A stretch of 64,000 nucleotides of DNA, from NCBI GenBank assembly GCA_036365145.1, contig JAEOAD010000005.1, positions 5,933,001-5,997,000 of the forward strand. The letters are read 5' to 3'. This DNA comes from Orientallactaga sibirica (Eukaryota > Chordata > Mammalia > Rodentia > Dipodidae). Position numbers and translations under genes: made by a program. Positions 44,823 through 55,932 of the stretch are shown here, piece by piece. How positions within the stretch are numbered: position 1 is the stretch's first letter; every line of letters begins with the position of its first letter. Under the pieces are notes generated by a model. It was not told the origin of the DNA, made no database searches, and saw only the letters and a program-made list of their open reading frames with translations.

Positions 44823-45745
44823 ACTTTTTTTTGGGGGTGATAGTAATCTTTTAAAAAATTATTATTATCAACATATTTCGTATGGATATATCATGTGTTG
44901 GGACCCTCTTTTCCCTCATCCCTGCCCCCATTCCATTGGGGCTGGTTCTCAGTGGGGTTGCAGGTGTTTCCCATGGGGTTGTGGTTCATTCGTTGTGGGA
45001 GCAGCATTCAGTTATTTTGGGGGGGAGGGAATGCCTCTGGGCGTGATGTCTCAACCTGTGGCTCTTACAGTCTTCCCACCCACTCTTCTGAAAAATTCCC
45101 TGAGCCATGGTGGGTGAGTTTTGAGTCTACTTCAGTGATGAGCTCTTAGGAGCCTCTGGATCTCTGCTTTGGTAGGTGTTGAGTGTCCTCAGGGTCTGTC
45201 TCCTTCACCCTGGCACTGATTATCAGGTTCAGCATGGAAGCAGCACTCTTGTTCATCTCCCCAATTCCTCTGTGGATTCAGCTGTGGCTTGGCTGAAGTG
45301 CGAGGGGTAGTTTATCTTCTAGGGCCTTGCTACCTTCTGAAAAAGAAGAATAGATTCTCCACCAGAGAGTGAAGTCATCACAGTTTAAATGGGATAAACA
45401 TTATTAATTTAGGGAGAATTTGATGTATATAACCCCACTTTTAGCCAGACTAGTGAGAGCTTGACACTGGAGATCATACTTAATCTTTGTCTCCACAGGA
45501 TTCTGATCTGGTTCACAATTACAGATATGGGTTGCTTTACACTGAACAGATCTCTTAGCCGATCAGAAAAATATTAGCTACCCACGGAGGCTGTATGCCA
45601 CTATTGTGCTGGCGTGTACATCTTGTCAGAGTGTTTGCTTCTGGGTAGCTTAGAACTCTGCTCAGACCATTGTTGGCCACTGTCCCCAGTAGCTCATGTA
45701 CTGCTTTCCAGCACTAGACAGGCTAACTGTCTGGGGACTGGCTTT
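44823..45745 (-). mobile_element. LINE-1 3' UTR, minus orientation
   Basis: CGTATGGATATATCATGTGT, GCTCTTAGGAGCCTCTGGAT and GATTCTGATCTGGTTCACAA; a diverged paralogue of 35,955-37,215. Confidence 0.7.
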
Positions 45746-45881
45746 CTAGAAGTTAAATTTTAGTAATTTTCCTAGGAGAGAAAAATATTGTATTTTTATT
45801 TAAAAATTATGTATTAGACTTTTATCCTATGATAATTTTTATCCTTGTAATTTTTGGATTGGGAGATTTTTTATGTTGTAT

Positions 45882-46113
45882 TCATTTATTTATTTGAGAG
45901 AGAGAAGGGGGTAGAAAGAGGCAGAAAGAGAGAGTAAGAGAGAGAGGGAGAGAGGGAGAAAATGGGCATGCCAAGGCCTTTATCCACTGCAAAGCAACTC
46001 CAGAAGCATGCACCACCTTGTGCAGCTGGCTTATGTGGGTCCTGGGGAATCGAGCCTGGATCTTTAGGCTTTGCAGGCAAGCACCTTAACCACTAAGCAA
46101 TCTCTCCAGCCCT
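45882..46113 (-). mobile_element. tRNA-derived SINE
   Basis: Extended GA-rich tail region (45,895-45,960), CCAGAAGCATGCACCACCTT, head complement GCAATCTCTCCAGCCC. Confidence 0.92.
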
Positions 46114-46279
46114 GGATTGAGAGATTTTTTTTTAAGATTCTTTAGGATTTTCACATAAACCATCATTTTACCTATGAATATTAACAGTTTAAGTTTTCTC
46201 TTTTTTCTGTGTTTTTTTTATCTCTCTATTTTATTGATATTGCACTGACTAGAAGCTCAAGTATAAAACTGACTATAAA

Positions 46280-46800
46280 TTGTGAGACACCCTCCAAGGG
46301 TTCAGGGAACATTACAGAGAAGGTGCTGAAAAGAATACGAGTGCTGCCATCACCACCAGAGACTCTTCTCTATGGAGGTGATGCTGGACATGGGGGAGCC
46401 TCAGAGCTCATCAAAGCTGAAACTGAGGCTGATGACAGCTCAACCCTACATAAGACATCCCTGTCACATCCTCCAAGGCTCAGGAAACATGGCAGAAGAG
46501 GGAGTGGGAAGAATGTAAGAGCTGCAGGGTGGAAGGAGTACTTTGGGGCACTGTCCTCCAGACCTGAGCCCAGTGGTGCAGTCACAACCTCACAGTAGTC
46601 GCCAGTACCTCCACAAGACCCGCGCGGTTCTGAGCCCACCAACGCTCTGTCACAGAAGACGGAGGAGGGCAAGAAGAATGAGATATCAAAACAGGATACA
46701 TACCAGTTGGCAAAGGAAGAGTGCTCAATGAAATTGGGGTTGGAAAAGGAAATAAAAGATAGTAATCAGATAGGAATGTGATCAAATTACAGTATGTTCA
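46280..46800 (+). mobile_element. LINE-1 3'-UTR fragment with internal duplication
   Basis: Two related blocks: CACCCTCCAAGGGTTCAGGG (46,288) and CACATCCTCCAAGGCTCAGG (46,466), each followed by a purine-rich stretch and AAGAATACGAG or AAGAATGTAAGAG, about 175 bp apart. Cognate of 6,590-6,770. Confidence 0.6.
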
Positions 46801-46822
46801 TATATTAAAATTCTGAATTAGG

Positions 46823-47020
46823 GGCTGGGAAAATGGCTAAGGTGTTTGCCTGCAAAGCCTAAGGAACCTGGTTTGATTCCCCAGGACCCACGTAAGCCAG
46901 ATGCACAAGGGGGCCATGCAGCTGGAGTTAGTTTGCAATGGCTGGAGTCCCTGCATGCACATTCTCTCTTTCTCTATGCCTCTTCCTCTCTCTCTCTCTC
47001 TCAAAAAAATAAATAAATTT
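46823..47020 (+). mobile_element. tRNA-derived SINE
   Basis: GGGCTGGGAAAATGGCTAAG head with a shortened TTAGC-GGTTAAGG segment; tail CTCAAAAAAATAAATAAATT. Confidence 0.9.
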
Positions 47021-48080
47021 TTTTAATTCCAAATTAAAAGAAGTTGTAAGAGCAAACATCATTGCTTTACTTTTTACCTCAGGGATGGGGAAGTTCAGTA
47101 TTCCACGAAGAATTATGACATGGTCTGTTGATGTTCTTCACTGGATTCTGTCAGCTCCCTTTCTCTGCTGCTGCTGACTTTCTTTTCTTCCTCCTTCTCT
47201 TCCTTCCTTCCTTCCTTCTTTACTTCCTTCCTCCCTTTCATCTTCATTTTTTTTTGTACCACGAATGTAGGTTACATTTATAAAATGTGTTTTCTGTTTA
47301 TTTGCATCTTTTAAATAATTTCACATTTTCTACTTTATGTTTGTTAAGGTATAGACAAGCAGAACTATCTCTGTTTTGTAAAGAGACTTCATCTTTTCTA
47401 TATAAATGCCTAAGGAATCCACTAAAACACACCAGGGGTAGTATTGGTTTAGTAACTGGCTGGACGATTGTAGTGATGTCGTATTTACTCTTCCTCGTGG
47501 AAAGCATTTGAAGTTGTTCAGAAAACACAGTTTGGAGAACACACTGTCACCTTAGTATGTACATGGTTGTTTTGAGAATATGCACAGTCTCCTGGAATCC
47601 ACATAGTCATGCTGGATGACATGGTGTGTCTGAGACTGGGCCCCTGTGCATTGTATGAGTAGGTCCTTGGTCTTTGGTATAAGAAGGAATCCTGTGACCT
47701 CTTCACTGCAGTCCTTCATAATATAAATCTGGAGTGGCAAGAAGTTCCAGTGGCCTGTCCCTCCTGGGAATGTACTATAAACCTGACTGAGACCTGGGGT
47801 GCACTCCCTTCTATGTCATCTGCATCCCTCTGGAGCATAGTATCCATTTATCATTTTAGAAGAAGTGAGAGAACAGTTGGATTATGATTCAAAAAGCACA
47901 CACTCTTATTACTCTAGGACATTTTAGTCAATTTTCTTGAACTTTTTTGTATTTGTTGCATGCTTTTAGGACATTTTCCTATTATTGTATGGTTTATGTT
48001 TTTCAATAATTTTCACCTGTTATGTTTGCTTCTTTGAGGAGTGAATCCACAGAGCTCCTCATATTACCAGGCTGGATCTA
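47021..48080. other. No supported feature
   Basis: Includes a CTTCCTTCC-rich run at 47,186-47,240 and T8 at 47,248. Frames of 62-76 codons on both strands around 47,290-47,740 are unsupported. Confidence 0.42.
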
Positions 48081-48084
48081 GAAT

Positions 48085-48490
48085 TGTTTTTTTTTTTTTT
48101 TTTTTTTTTAAATATATTTGATTGACTTTTCCCCTAGAACCGATTTCTTTCACCATTCCCCAAAAACATCACCTCTCTTGGGTTCACATTGAATTTCTAA
48201 ATTGTGCAGAATGTCTATGGAAGCCATCCCTCAGCCTTGGTTTATGGTTGTTTTTTTTTTTTTTTTTTTTTGGGAGACCTCTGGTCAGGCTGAGGAAGAG
48301 AGACCTCTGAGTGCTGGGATTAAAGGGGCGCACCGGCTTGTTTTTTTAAAGATTGATTCATCTCTCTTGGGTTCACCATTGTGCAGAATGTCTACACGTC
48401 TACGAGTCCAACTCTGGCTGCACTGAGAGCTGTGAAGTCCCTGCTTGGTTTATGGTTGTTTTTTTTTTTTTTTTTTTTTTTTTTTTTCGG
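48085..48490. repeat. Duplicated module with poly-T ends
   Basis: CATCTCTCTTGGGTTCAC, ATTGTGCAGAATGTCTA and TTGGTTTATGGTTG then T20 or more occur at 48,171-48,272 and again at 48,359-48,487. A B1 fragment (GAGTGCTGGGATTAAAGG, 48,308-48,326) and TTTTTTTAAAGATTGAT separate them. The unit is not one of the SINEs elsewhere in the window. Confidence 0.8.
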
Positions 48491-49341
48491 GTGGCTCCTG
48501 GTCCAGCAGCCCCTCTCTCCTAGGCATTGTCTGGCTTATCATCATTATGCGTGGTTCAGTCCAGCTCAGGGCCAGAAGAAAATACTGGTCCAGACTCCCT
48601 ACTTGCTGTGCTCTTCTTCCATTCAAATGCTTCAACACACGGGACTTCACGGCAACCAGGGGGTCTTCCTTGATAACCAAAACCCCTTGTGTTCCTTTCC
48701 TCTGTTTGCATGCAGGAGCACCACTTCTCCACGTCATACCAAGGAAAGTGCTGCACTCTGAACGCTGACACAAATCTGTGATACTCTGCATATTTTTCAT
48801 TTATCAACGTCCTTGTACCTTCATGCGAGTTGTCCAAAGCCAAACAATGGTTTGTGATATAATTTTAACAGCACTATACTTGTTCATGTGGGAGGGCAAA
48901 TCTTACAGCACCGTTTCTTTCAAAATTTGAAACAGAATTCTTGCCTCTCCCCACTACCTGCTTTTCAATATATCCTAAAATTTATTTCTGAACTATTTCA
49001 TGTTGACATATCTCATTTATGTCAGCCTGTATCTATTTTGGATCCCAGGAATGTGCACTGCTGTTGCTGGGCAATCTCCTATTCTAGGTAAGAAAGTCCT
49101 GTAGTTTGTGATTTGGTACCAAGCAGCTTACAAGGATATTCCAATAGATGGTGCCATTGAATCTGAAACTCTTCACATGCCTTCTGCAAAACATCAGATA
49201 GGTGAGGACAGTCTTATCTTTGTACCTAAAAGGATACCCATAAGGGGCACAAATATTTTTGGACATTTTGAAGATCATCATTTCAATGCAGGAAGTTGGA
49301 AAGTTGCAATGAAGAGAAAATAAAATGCACCAAGGCTGAGC

Positions 49342-49344
<3 letters not shown>
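48491..49344. other. No supported gene
   Basis: A minus-strand 95-codon frame (48,556-48,843) and a plus-strand 71-codon frame (49,108-49,323) are open, but no family is recognised and no splice sites fit. Confidence 0.38.

Positions 49345-49381
<37 letters not shown>
49345..49381. repeat. (GT)n microsatellite
   Basis: About 18 TG units. Confidence 0.95.
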
Positions 49382-49382
<1 letters not shown>

Positions 49383-50046
49383 CCCCCAACTGTAAGAGAG
49401 TAAGTTTAATACGTTATAAACAAAGACGAGTCAAAATATTTAGTTAGTATCATGTCGCCACAATGGGTAAGCTCTATTTATTATTTCAGTTGACAAAGTA
49501 TGCTGGATCTGATGCTCTCCAGACATGCTAAAGTCTGGAAAAATGTTATTAGGAATATAACTCATGTGAATTGACTTGAAATTCTCTCTCACTCATATAT
49601 ATGTTAAACATATTGTTGAGAAAACGTCAAATCATTATAATCACACTTCATGTTTAGAAAACATTTCAGCGTAAGATTGCCCCATTCAGACACTGAATTT
49701 GAAATGGAAATGTTGACTGCCAAAGTCAATACACCTTTTGAAAGAGTATTTCATTTGTGCTATCTTTATACATGAGGTACATGGGTGGAAATGTCTGCTT
49801 TTTTGAGAAACTGTCAATTTTTGTTATTGAGTTTTATTTTAGGTATCAGATTTACCATGGGAACAATGAAGAATAGCTTTTCCATGAGCCAGTATGTCCA
49901 AAGTGCAATGCTGTGCCTGTAATTCTAAATTTCCTCTGGTTTAAAATATCACATCAGCTGTTCATGTGGGTTGGGTGTACCTATAGGTTGTGAAAACAGA
50001 AGCCCACCACTAATAATTTCAGAGTTGTAAAAAAAAATTTTCCCCA
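49382..50046. other. AT-rich unique DNA
   Basis: Nothing recognised beyond a weak acceptor-like TTTTATTTTAG at 49,830-49,841 without a convincing exon. Confidence 0.42.
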
Positions 50047-50300
50047 GGGCTAGAGAGATGGCTTAGCGGTTCAGGCACTTGCCTGCAAAGCCTAAGGACC
50101 ATGTTCAACTCTCCAGATCCCGCATAAGTTCAGATGCACAAAGGTGAGGCAAGTGCAAGGTTGCACATGCCCACTAGGTGATGCAAGAGTCTGGAATTCA
50201 GTTTCAGGGGCTAAGGCCCTGGAGCACCAATTCTCTCTCTCTCTCTCTCTCTCTCTCTTGCTCTTGCTTTCTTGCTCTGTCTCTAAAAAAATTTTTTAAA
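50047..50300 (+). mobile_element. tRNA-derived SINE, long variant
   Basis: GGGCTAGAGAGATGGCTTAG head; extra block GTTGCACATGCCCACTAGGT, then GATGCAAGAGTCTGG, shared with 18,020-18,232. Confidence 0.92.
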
Positions 50301-50313
50301 AATAGTAAAATGT

Positions 50314-50460
50314 AAGCCGGGTGTGGTGGCGCACGCCTTTAATCCCAGCACTTGGGAGGCAGAGGTAGGAGGATCGCCGAGAGTTCGAGGCCACCCTGAG
50401 ACTACATAGTGAATTCCAGGTCAGCCTGGACCAGAGTGAGACCCTACCTTGCAAAACCAA
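50314..50460 (+). mobile_element. B1 SINE whose tail became a microsatellite
   Basis: AGCCGGGTGTGGTGGCGCAC to GAGACCCTACCTTGCAAAAC. The duplication ATAGTAAAATGT at 50,302-50,313 recurs only after the dinucleotide tract (50,552-50,563), so that tract belongs to the insertion. Confidence 0.93.
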
Positions 50461-50461
50461 A

Positions 50462-50500
<39 letters not shown>

Positions 50501-50505
50501 TATAC

Positions 50506-50551
<46 letters not shown>
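50462..50551. repeat. (TA)n(CA)n(TA)n microsatellite
   Basis: TA units, about ten CA units, mixed TACATA, then a long pure TA run; all inside the B1 target-site duplication. Confidence 0.95.
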
Positions 50552-50557
<6 letters not shown>

Positions 50558-50584
50558 AAATGTTTAAAAAAGAAAAACTTTTCT

Positions 50585-50905
50585 TCTCAGTCTGGGGAGA
50601 TGGCTAAGTGGTTAAAGGCATTTGCTCTGTAACCTTGCCAACCAGAATTCAGATCTACAGCTCCCAGGCATATCTACATGTGAAGTGGTACACGCATCTG
50701 TAATCCCAATGCCCGTATGGCAAAACGCGATAGGAGACTCCTAAAGTTCCAGGCTCACCTTCCCAGCGACAGAACAACAAGAAGGCAGCCCTTGTCTCAG
50801 ACAAAGTGGAAGGAAAGGATCAACACTCCGAGGTTGCCCCCTGACTGCCCTGCCAGCACTGTGGCACACGTATGCCCATGAGCACAAACACACACAAATG
50901 AATAT
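50585..50905 (+). mobile_element. B4-type composite SINE
   Basis: GGGGAGATGGCTAAGTGGTT head, GTACACGCATCTGTAATCCC B1-like junction, and a CACGTATGCCCATGAGCACA, then ACACACAC end. Confidence 0.75.
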
Positions 50906-51440
50906 AAAAACTCTCCTTCTTTACTACACACTTGAAAATCCAACCACAGGGAGACTGAGTAACTCCTCGGAGGCCAATTTGCACATTTCCCAGGTGCCGT
51001 TTCCCTCACAGGATATAGAACATATCATCTTAGATTTATCTATCCATACTTTTGATCAGTACAAATTAGTACATCTGCTTCGGGAGCAAGCACACTCTCA
51101 GTAGAATTTAAATACTTATATACTTAGTCTGTGGAATGCCATAGAGCAAAATATGTGCTTGGTGAATTTTCTGCATGCTTTACAGAGATTTAAATTTTCT
51201 TTTTGATATGGCTTTTGGTATTCCTTAAAAAACAGGTCCATCTTTAATTTAGTTCTTGGAGAAATGAATCTCGGCAAAAAGTCTGAATTTCCTTCTTTTT
51301 TAAAATATTGAGTATCCTGTGTTTTATTTGCACATCTGTGTATCGGATTAACCGAAGGCCAACGAGTGACCTTTCAGTAACGAGAGGGTAGCTCGTCTCA
51401 TGTGCATCTGTGACATTGTAAGCAGAGAAACTCATACTGA
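50906..51440. other. No feature recognised
   Basis: Unique DNA with no supported exon. Confidence 0.45.
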
Positions 51441-51444
51441 AGCC

Positions 51445-51610
51445 AGAAACCTGGGCTCAAGTCTTAATTCTGCTACTTCCAACTTGAAATTCTCTCTTAC
51501 GTCACTTCTTCCTCCAGGTCTTAATTTTCACACGAGTAGCGTGGCTCATCAACAGATCCCACAGGTGATTAGAAAGTTCACATGTCTGACACGTGAAAGG
51601 TGTTAAATGA
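51445..51610 (+). mobile_element. Probable MIR element
   Basis: CCTGGGCTCAAGTCTTAATT, CTGCTACTTCC, GGTCTTAATTTTCACAC and GTGAAAGGTGTTAAATGA follow the order of MIR (tRNA-like part, core, 3' end). Highly diverged. Confidence 0.5.
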
Positions 51611-51959
51611 CCCTCAACATGTGTCTTAGAAGAAAAACATGTGATGCCCATTGTACAATGCGGACTAGAAAATATCGAAGGCTATTGCTCATTTCTTTCT
51701 CTGACCTGCATGCCTTTTTCTTTCATTCTACAGGACTATAGGGTTTTTAGGTTTGGAAAAGACCTTAAAGTCATTCACTTCCATGGTCCAATTCAGAAGA
51801 CATTTTCAAAATTAGAATTTATAAAGAGGGATGTGAAACATGGCTGTTTCAGCATTGTAAGTGGTCTCCATTTGTCCTGACTCTTGCTACTTTATTATCA
51901 ATGACCCCCACTTCCCAAGGGCATTTAAGACATTCCAGCTTCTTTCCACGAAAATATGA

Positions 51960-52078
51960 ATGGGGATGGCTGGACATGGCTGCTTCAAGCAACTGTTCAT
52001 ATCTGTGAATCTTGCCAGACAAGCAGAGCTAACTCTCGCAAGTACTTTTAACCACTGAGCCATCTTCCCAGCCCTGAG
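51960..52078 (-). mobile_element. SINE head remnant
   Basis: TTTTAACCACTGAGCCATCT, then TCCCAGCCC at the right end is the complement of an ID/tRNA-SINE head. The remainder is unrecognisable. Confidence 0.5.
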
Positions 52079-52599
52079 CAGAGCTAATTCTAATGGAAAT
52101 GAAGAAATGAAAGGAACCATTACAGAGGATCTGATTGGTCCACCTGAAAGATGCCTCCATAAACATCATCCTGTTAGAAGTAGCTCTTCTGACACCCTTG
52201 AAAAGTGTTTTCATGCTGCATTTTAGAATGGAATGGAAGCTCCATGCCGTGGAAGACTGTGCCTTTATTGTTCACTCCTTACCCTTCACATTGGCTGACA
52301 CACCAGAGTTCTTAATGATGGTCAAATTTGCCAAAGGGGAGTGTGTGTAAGGACAAAAGCTTGAGAGAAGGCGTAGGGATGGCCTCGCAAGCTACAGATT
52401 CTATTTAAATATATTGCTTTTGTTCTCTCCGGACATCAGTATATTTTTGTTTGGAAACAAAACAAATTGAACGAGGCTGATTTCAACAGTGATGGACTAA
52501 TTTGGTTGGCAAGTGCCTAGGGCAGTGTTTTCTCGGGGGCTCCTAGTTAAGCAATTGCTTTGAGTTCCAGAAGAAGAAAGGAAGTTGATCACCAACACT
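52079..52599. other. No feature recognised
   Basis: A 71-codon frame at 52,135-52,350 is unsupported. Confidence 0.42.
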
Positions 52600-52775
52600 C
52601 ATCACTCTGCTCCCTGACCACAGAGCGAGCAGCCCCCTCCCACTCCTGCCACCATGCCTTCCCACCATCTACTGCGACACCTTACTGAGGCCAAAAGAAA
52701 CCTTTAGTTCTGTAAAATGTTTCATATTAGCTATTTGATCACAGCAACAAGAAAAGGGACTAATTAATATAGCAG
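52600..52775 (+). mobile_element. MaLR-type LTR, 3' part only
   Basis: CTGCCACCATGCCTTCCCAC, GAGGCCAAAAGAAACCTTTA, CACAGCAACAAGAAAAGGGA, then CTAATTAATA. Confidence 0.5.
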
Positions 52776-53226
52776 GTAAGTGTCTCCATCTAATAATAAC
52801 ATTATATAATGCAATGAAGTTCAAAGGGAAAAATAAGGATAAGTTTTCCCATTGGTGCAGCCTGATAGGTAAAACTTCCTTTCACAGTTCAATAAATCAT
52901 TAGGGAGAACTTCTAGTTTGTATAGCAGTAATTTATTTTATCCAAGATGAAATATCTCTCTGATTCACTTGGGACTCTCTGATCAGACTCATTCTGCAAC
53001 TAGAGGCCAAAAGTCCGCATCATTCTCTCTTTAATGAGAAGATACATGAATGGAAACACATCATTAGAATGATAAGGAATGACAAGAGACGTGGCGCAAC
53101 ATGGAGTGGACGTGCTCCAGTCAATGTGCACTCCAAAATGAGTTGTCAAGGACCAACACCTTTTCCATACACAAATGGGACAAACATATGTAGAAAACAA
53201 AACTTTGCTCATAAAACAATTTAACT
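52776..53226. other. No feature recognised
   Basis: AT-rich unique DNA. Confidence 0.45.
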
Positions 53227-53277
53227 GGGGCTGGAGAGATGGTTCAGCAGTTAAAGAGCTTGCCTTCAAAGCAGCTG
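53227..53277 (+). mobile_element. SINE head, 3' truncated
   Basis: GGGGCTGGAGAGATGGTTCA to GCTTGCCTTCAAAGCAG, then the sequence diverges. Confidence 0.75.
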
Positions 53278-53579
53278 GGCTCCCGCTTCCTGGGAACTTT
53301 GAAGATTAAGGACTATAGGCCACCATCGACAGAGAGCACAAGAAAGCACAAGAAAGCTCAAGAGTGTTGATGCACCAGTGTTCTCTTCAGATGCATACAC
53401 GGCCTGTATGTAGACACACCCAGCTCCATCACGGGACTTTTCCAGGGGCCACACTCAGCTCGACACTGCTGTGGGTCTTTCTCGTGGCTATCCAGATGAA
53501 TAAGCGCCTTCCTGACCTTGCAGGTCCGGAGAACCAATTTCTCATAATGCCAGAGTCACTTGTTTTTTTTTTCAGTTGT

Positions 53580-53582
53580 CTT

Positions 53583-53617
<35 letters not shown>

Positions 53618-53802
53618 TTTGTTTTTTTTGAAGGGGTCAGACACAGAGAAATTGGCACACCGGGGCCTCTAGCCACTGCAATCAAACTCCAGATGCACGT
53701 GCCCCCTTGTGCATCTGGGTTATGTAGAATCTGAGGAGTCCAACCTGGGTCCTTAGGCTTTGCAGGCAAGAGCCTTAATTGCTAAGCCATCTCTGCAGCC
53801 CC
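53580..53802 (-). mobile_element. tRNA-derived SINE with long (TTAT)n tail
   Basis: Ten TTTA units at 53,582-53,621, ACCGGGGCCTCTAGCCACTG, head complement GCCATCTCTGCAGCCC. Confidence 0.92.
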
Positions 53803-54479
53803 CCTCTCTCAGGTTTTCATTCAGACAAATTTACATAGCTGAAGGCATCTCAGAAAGGGGCGGAGTAGAGGTAGGGCAAAAGGAACTCTGCTTGTTGGGT
53901 ACAGCCCTGAGGAAGTCACATCAAGGAATCAAAGGAAACAGCAAAATGCAGACACATCATTTATACTGATTCATGTAAAGAAGATGTAATAATTGTGCGC
54001 CACTGGATTGTACAGAGGATAAAAATCTATTCAGGACATTAGGATTGCAGGGACATTTTGATCAAAGCAATGCCTTTCATAGAGACCATTTAGGGGAACC
54101 CAAATAAATATAACAGATATAGATGAAGATATTAAAGCAGGGAGTTAGATCTGCACAGATGAAACTTTTATTTTACAAGACTTATTAATTTTCTTCAAAT
54201 ATATATGACACCACTATACATTTTTCATATGCTACTTCAAAAATAAAATCCTAAAGGCATGTAGTGCCTACAGCACAATATAAGAATACTATATATTTTG
54301 ATGAACCTCATTAACACTATAAAATGATAACAAATATTTACCAACTGAGAAACGTATACATTGGTTCTCTACCTCATAAATATTTTAAAGAAAAATTGAG
54401 GCTATGAATTTATTCTTAGAATCTCACAGAAAAATAATACTTAAAGATGTTTATGTATAGTCTGCCCTCATAGATCTGC
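53803..54479. other. AT-rich unique DNA
   Basis: No repeat module or supported exon. Confidence 0.45.
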
Positions 54480-54800
54480 TGATAGAATGCTTGCCTTGCC
54501 AGCATGAGGCCTGAAGTCCATACCCAGCCCTCATGTAAACGCCTGCAGTCCTAACCCTGCAGAGATGCACATAGGCGGATATCTGGGGTGGTGGGGAGGG
54601 GAGGGGGTGGGGAGTTGGGAAGGGATGAGCGGCCAGCTCCTGTAATCGGATTGGTGATCTCTAGGCCAATGAGCTGCCTTGTCTCAAAGGAGGTGCTGTT
54701 ATTCCTGAGGATGAAGTCCAAGCTTTCCTCTGGCCTCCGCATGCACATGATAGTCGCACAGGATAACTGTTTGACCTTCATCAGACTACAACCCGCACCC
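54480..54800 (+). mobile_element. B4-type SINE, diverged
   Basis: TGCTTGCCTTGCCAGCATGA (ID-like), GCCTGCAGTCCTAACCCTGC, CTTTCCTCTGGCCTCCGCAT, then a C-rich end; includes a G-rich run at 54,585-54,620. Confidence 0.6.
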
Positions 54801-54939
54801 CCCCGAAGGCAAGGAAAAAAATGTATATATATTGCTTATTTTCATTATTATAATTAGCTAATCCCAGCTTTTGTGAAGTGGTTTGGGGGTTCTTCCCATT
54901 AAAACAGGGCTTTTTTTTTTTTTTTCAGGAATGATCTGG

Positions 54940-55150
54940 AACTATCCTTGCAACTTAATATACCAACTGAGAGGCTAGCACAAGTAAAGTGAATAGCTCT
55001 GAAACCCACTAGCAGTCAGAAGAAGTGGATGATGTAGATTTTGATGGTAACACACGAGGTTGTCCTCAGGCTTCCATATACATGGAACACATATTCACGT
55101 GCACCCCCCCCACCAGGTACACATGCAAAACAAATAAAACAAAAATACAT
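54940..55150 (+). mobile_element. B4-type SINE 3' part
   Basis: GTCCTCAGGCTTCCATATAC, ACGTGCACCCCCCCCACCAG, GTACACATGCAAAACAAAT. Confidence 0.45.
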
Positions 55151-55160
55151 TTAATGACAG

Positions 55161-55322
55161 CCGGGTGTGGTTGCACACATCTTTAATCCCAGCACTCAGG
55201 AGCAGAGGTAGGAGGGTTGCCCTGAGTTCAAGGCCACCCTGAGACTACACTGTGAATCCCAGGTCGGCCTGGGCTAGGGTGAGACCCTATTTTGAAAAAA
55301 CAAAACAAACAAAAAAACAAGA
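55161..55322 (+). mobile_element. B1 SINE
   Basis: GCCGGGTGTGGTTGCACACA to GTGAGACCCTATTTTGAAAA and a (CAAA)-rich tail. Confidence 0.93.
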
Positions 55323-55932
55323 TTACAGAGCAACACAAAGTGGATCAGAAAGCTATGGACTTGCAAATTTTGCCAAAGATCAAAGCTGTTCCTCAGCTCC
55401 AGGGCTACCTGTGGTCAGCTTTCCGAATTAACTGATTTTTAAAAAGTAGAGTAGACGAGAATAAACAACACTTGAACTATGGGGAGATGTATTGTTCTTA
55501 AAGGGAAACTGAGGAAGTATTATCAAAAGAAAAGGTGGTGAGTGCCAGGCATTGTGCTGAAGGCAAATGCAATGGGGTTTTTAGAGGCCTACGTATTAGC
55601 ATTCCTCTGTGTGCGCCCTCACTTTAAATTGCCTGCTACACATGCCTACTGTCTGCACGCTTAGTGCTAAACAGAATCCTGGGCAAAACTTGCAAGTGTC
55701 TGAGCTACAACCAGAATAGAGGCTACAACTCAAACCCTGAAGTTCAAAGTGGACTGAGGCTAATCTCTGTTTTTAACAGCTTAGTAACCCCTCCCCTGAA
55801 TCCATGCGAACCTTTAGTTTAATGGCTTTGGTAGATCTGGCATTCCCCTGACACACCCAACAGCCCTTCCTGACATCTGACATGACGTGTATCCGAGGGC
55901 CTCATCTAAATCCCTCCGCTGAAAGGATACTT
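55323..55932 (-). other. Unique DNA; likely 3' flank or 3' UTR of the exon
   Basis: No repeat module. Lies directly downstream of the stop codon of the probable terminal exon, so part of it may be 3' UTR. Confidence 0.4.
55818..55823 (-). promoter_or_regulatory. ATTAAA, possible polyadenylation signal
   Basis: Minus-strand ATTAAA 110 bp beyond the TAG of the probable exon. A common variant signal; weak evidence alone. Confidence 0.3.

Noticed and set aside
48450..48800. Minus-strand frame ending in poly-Lys
   Set aside because: The poly-Lys is the poly-T tract read in antisense. The remainder has no recognised homology.
51719..51880. VFRFGKDLKVIHFHGP next to an acceptor-like TCATTCTACAG, faintly like a glycogenin segment
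   Set aside because: Similarity is confined to a few residues, and the same bases fit the conserved part of an ancient SINE-like repeat next to the MIR at 51,445. No donor or neighbouring exons found.
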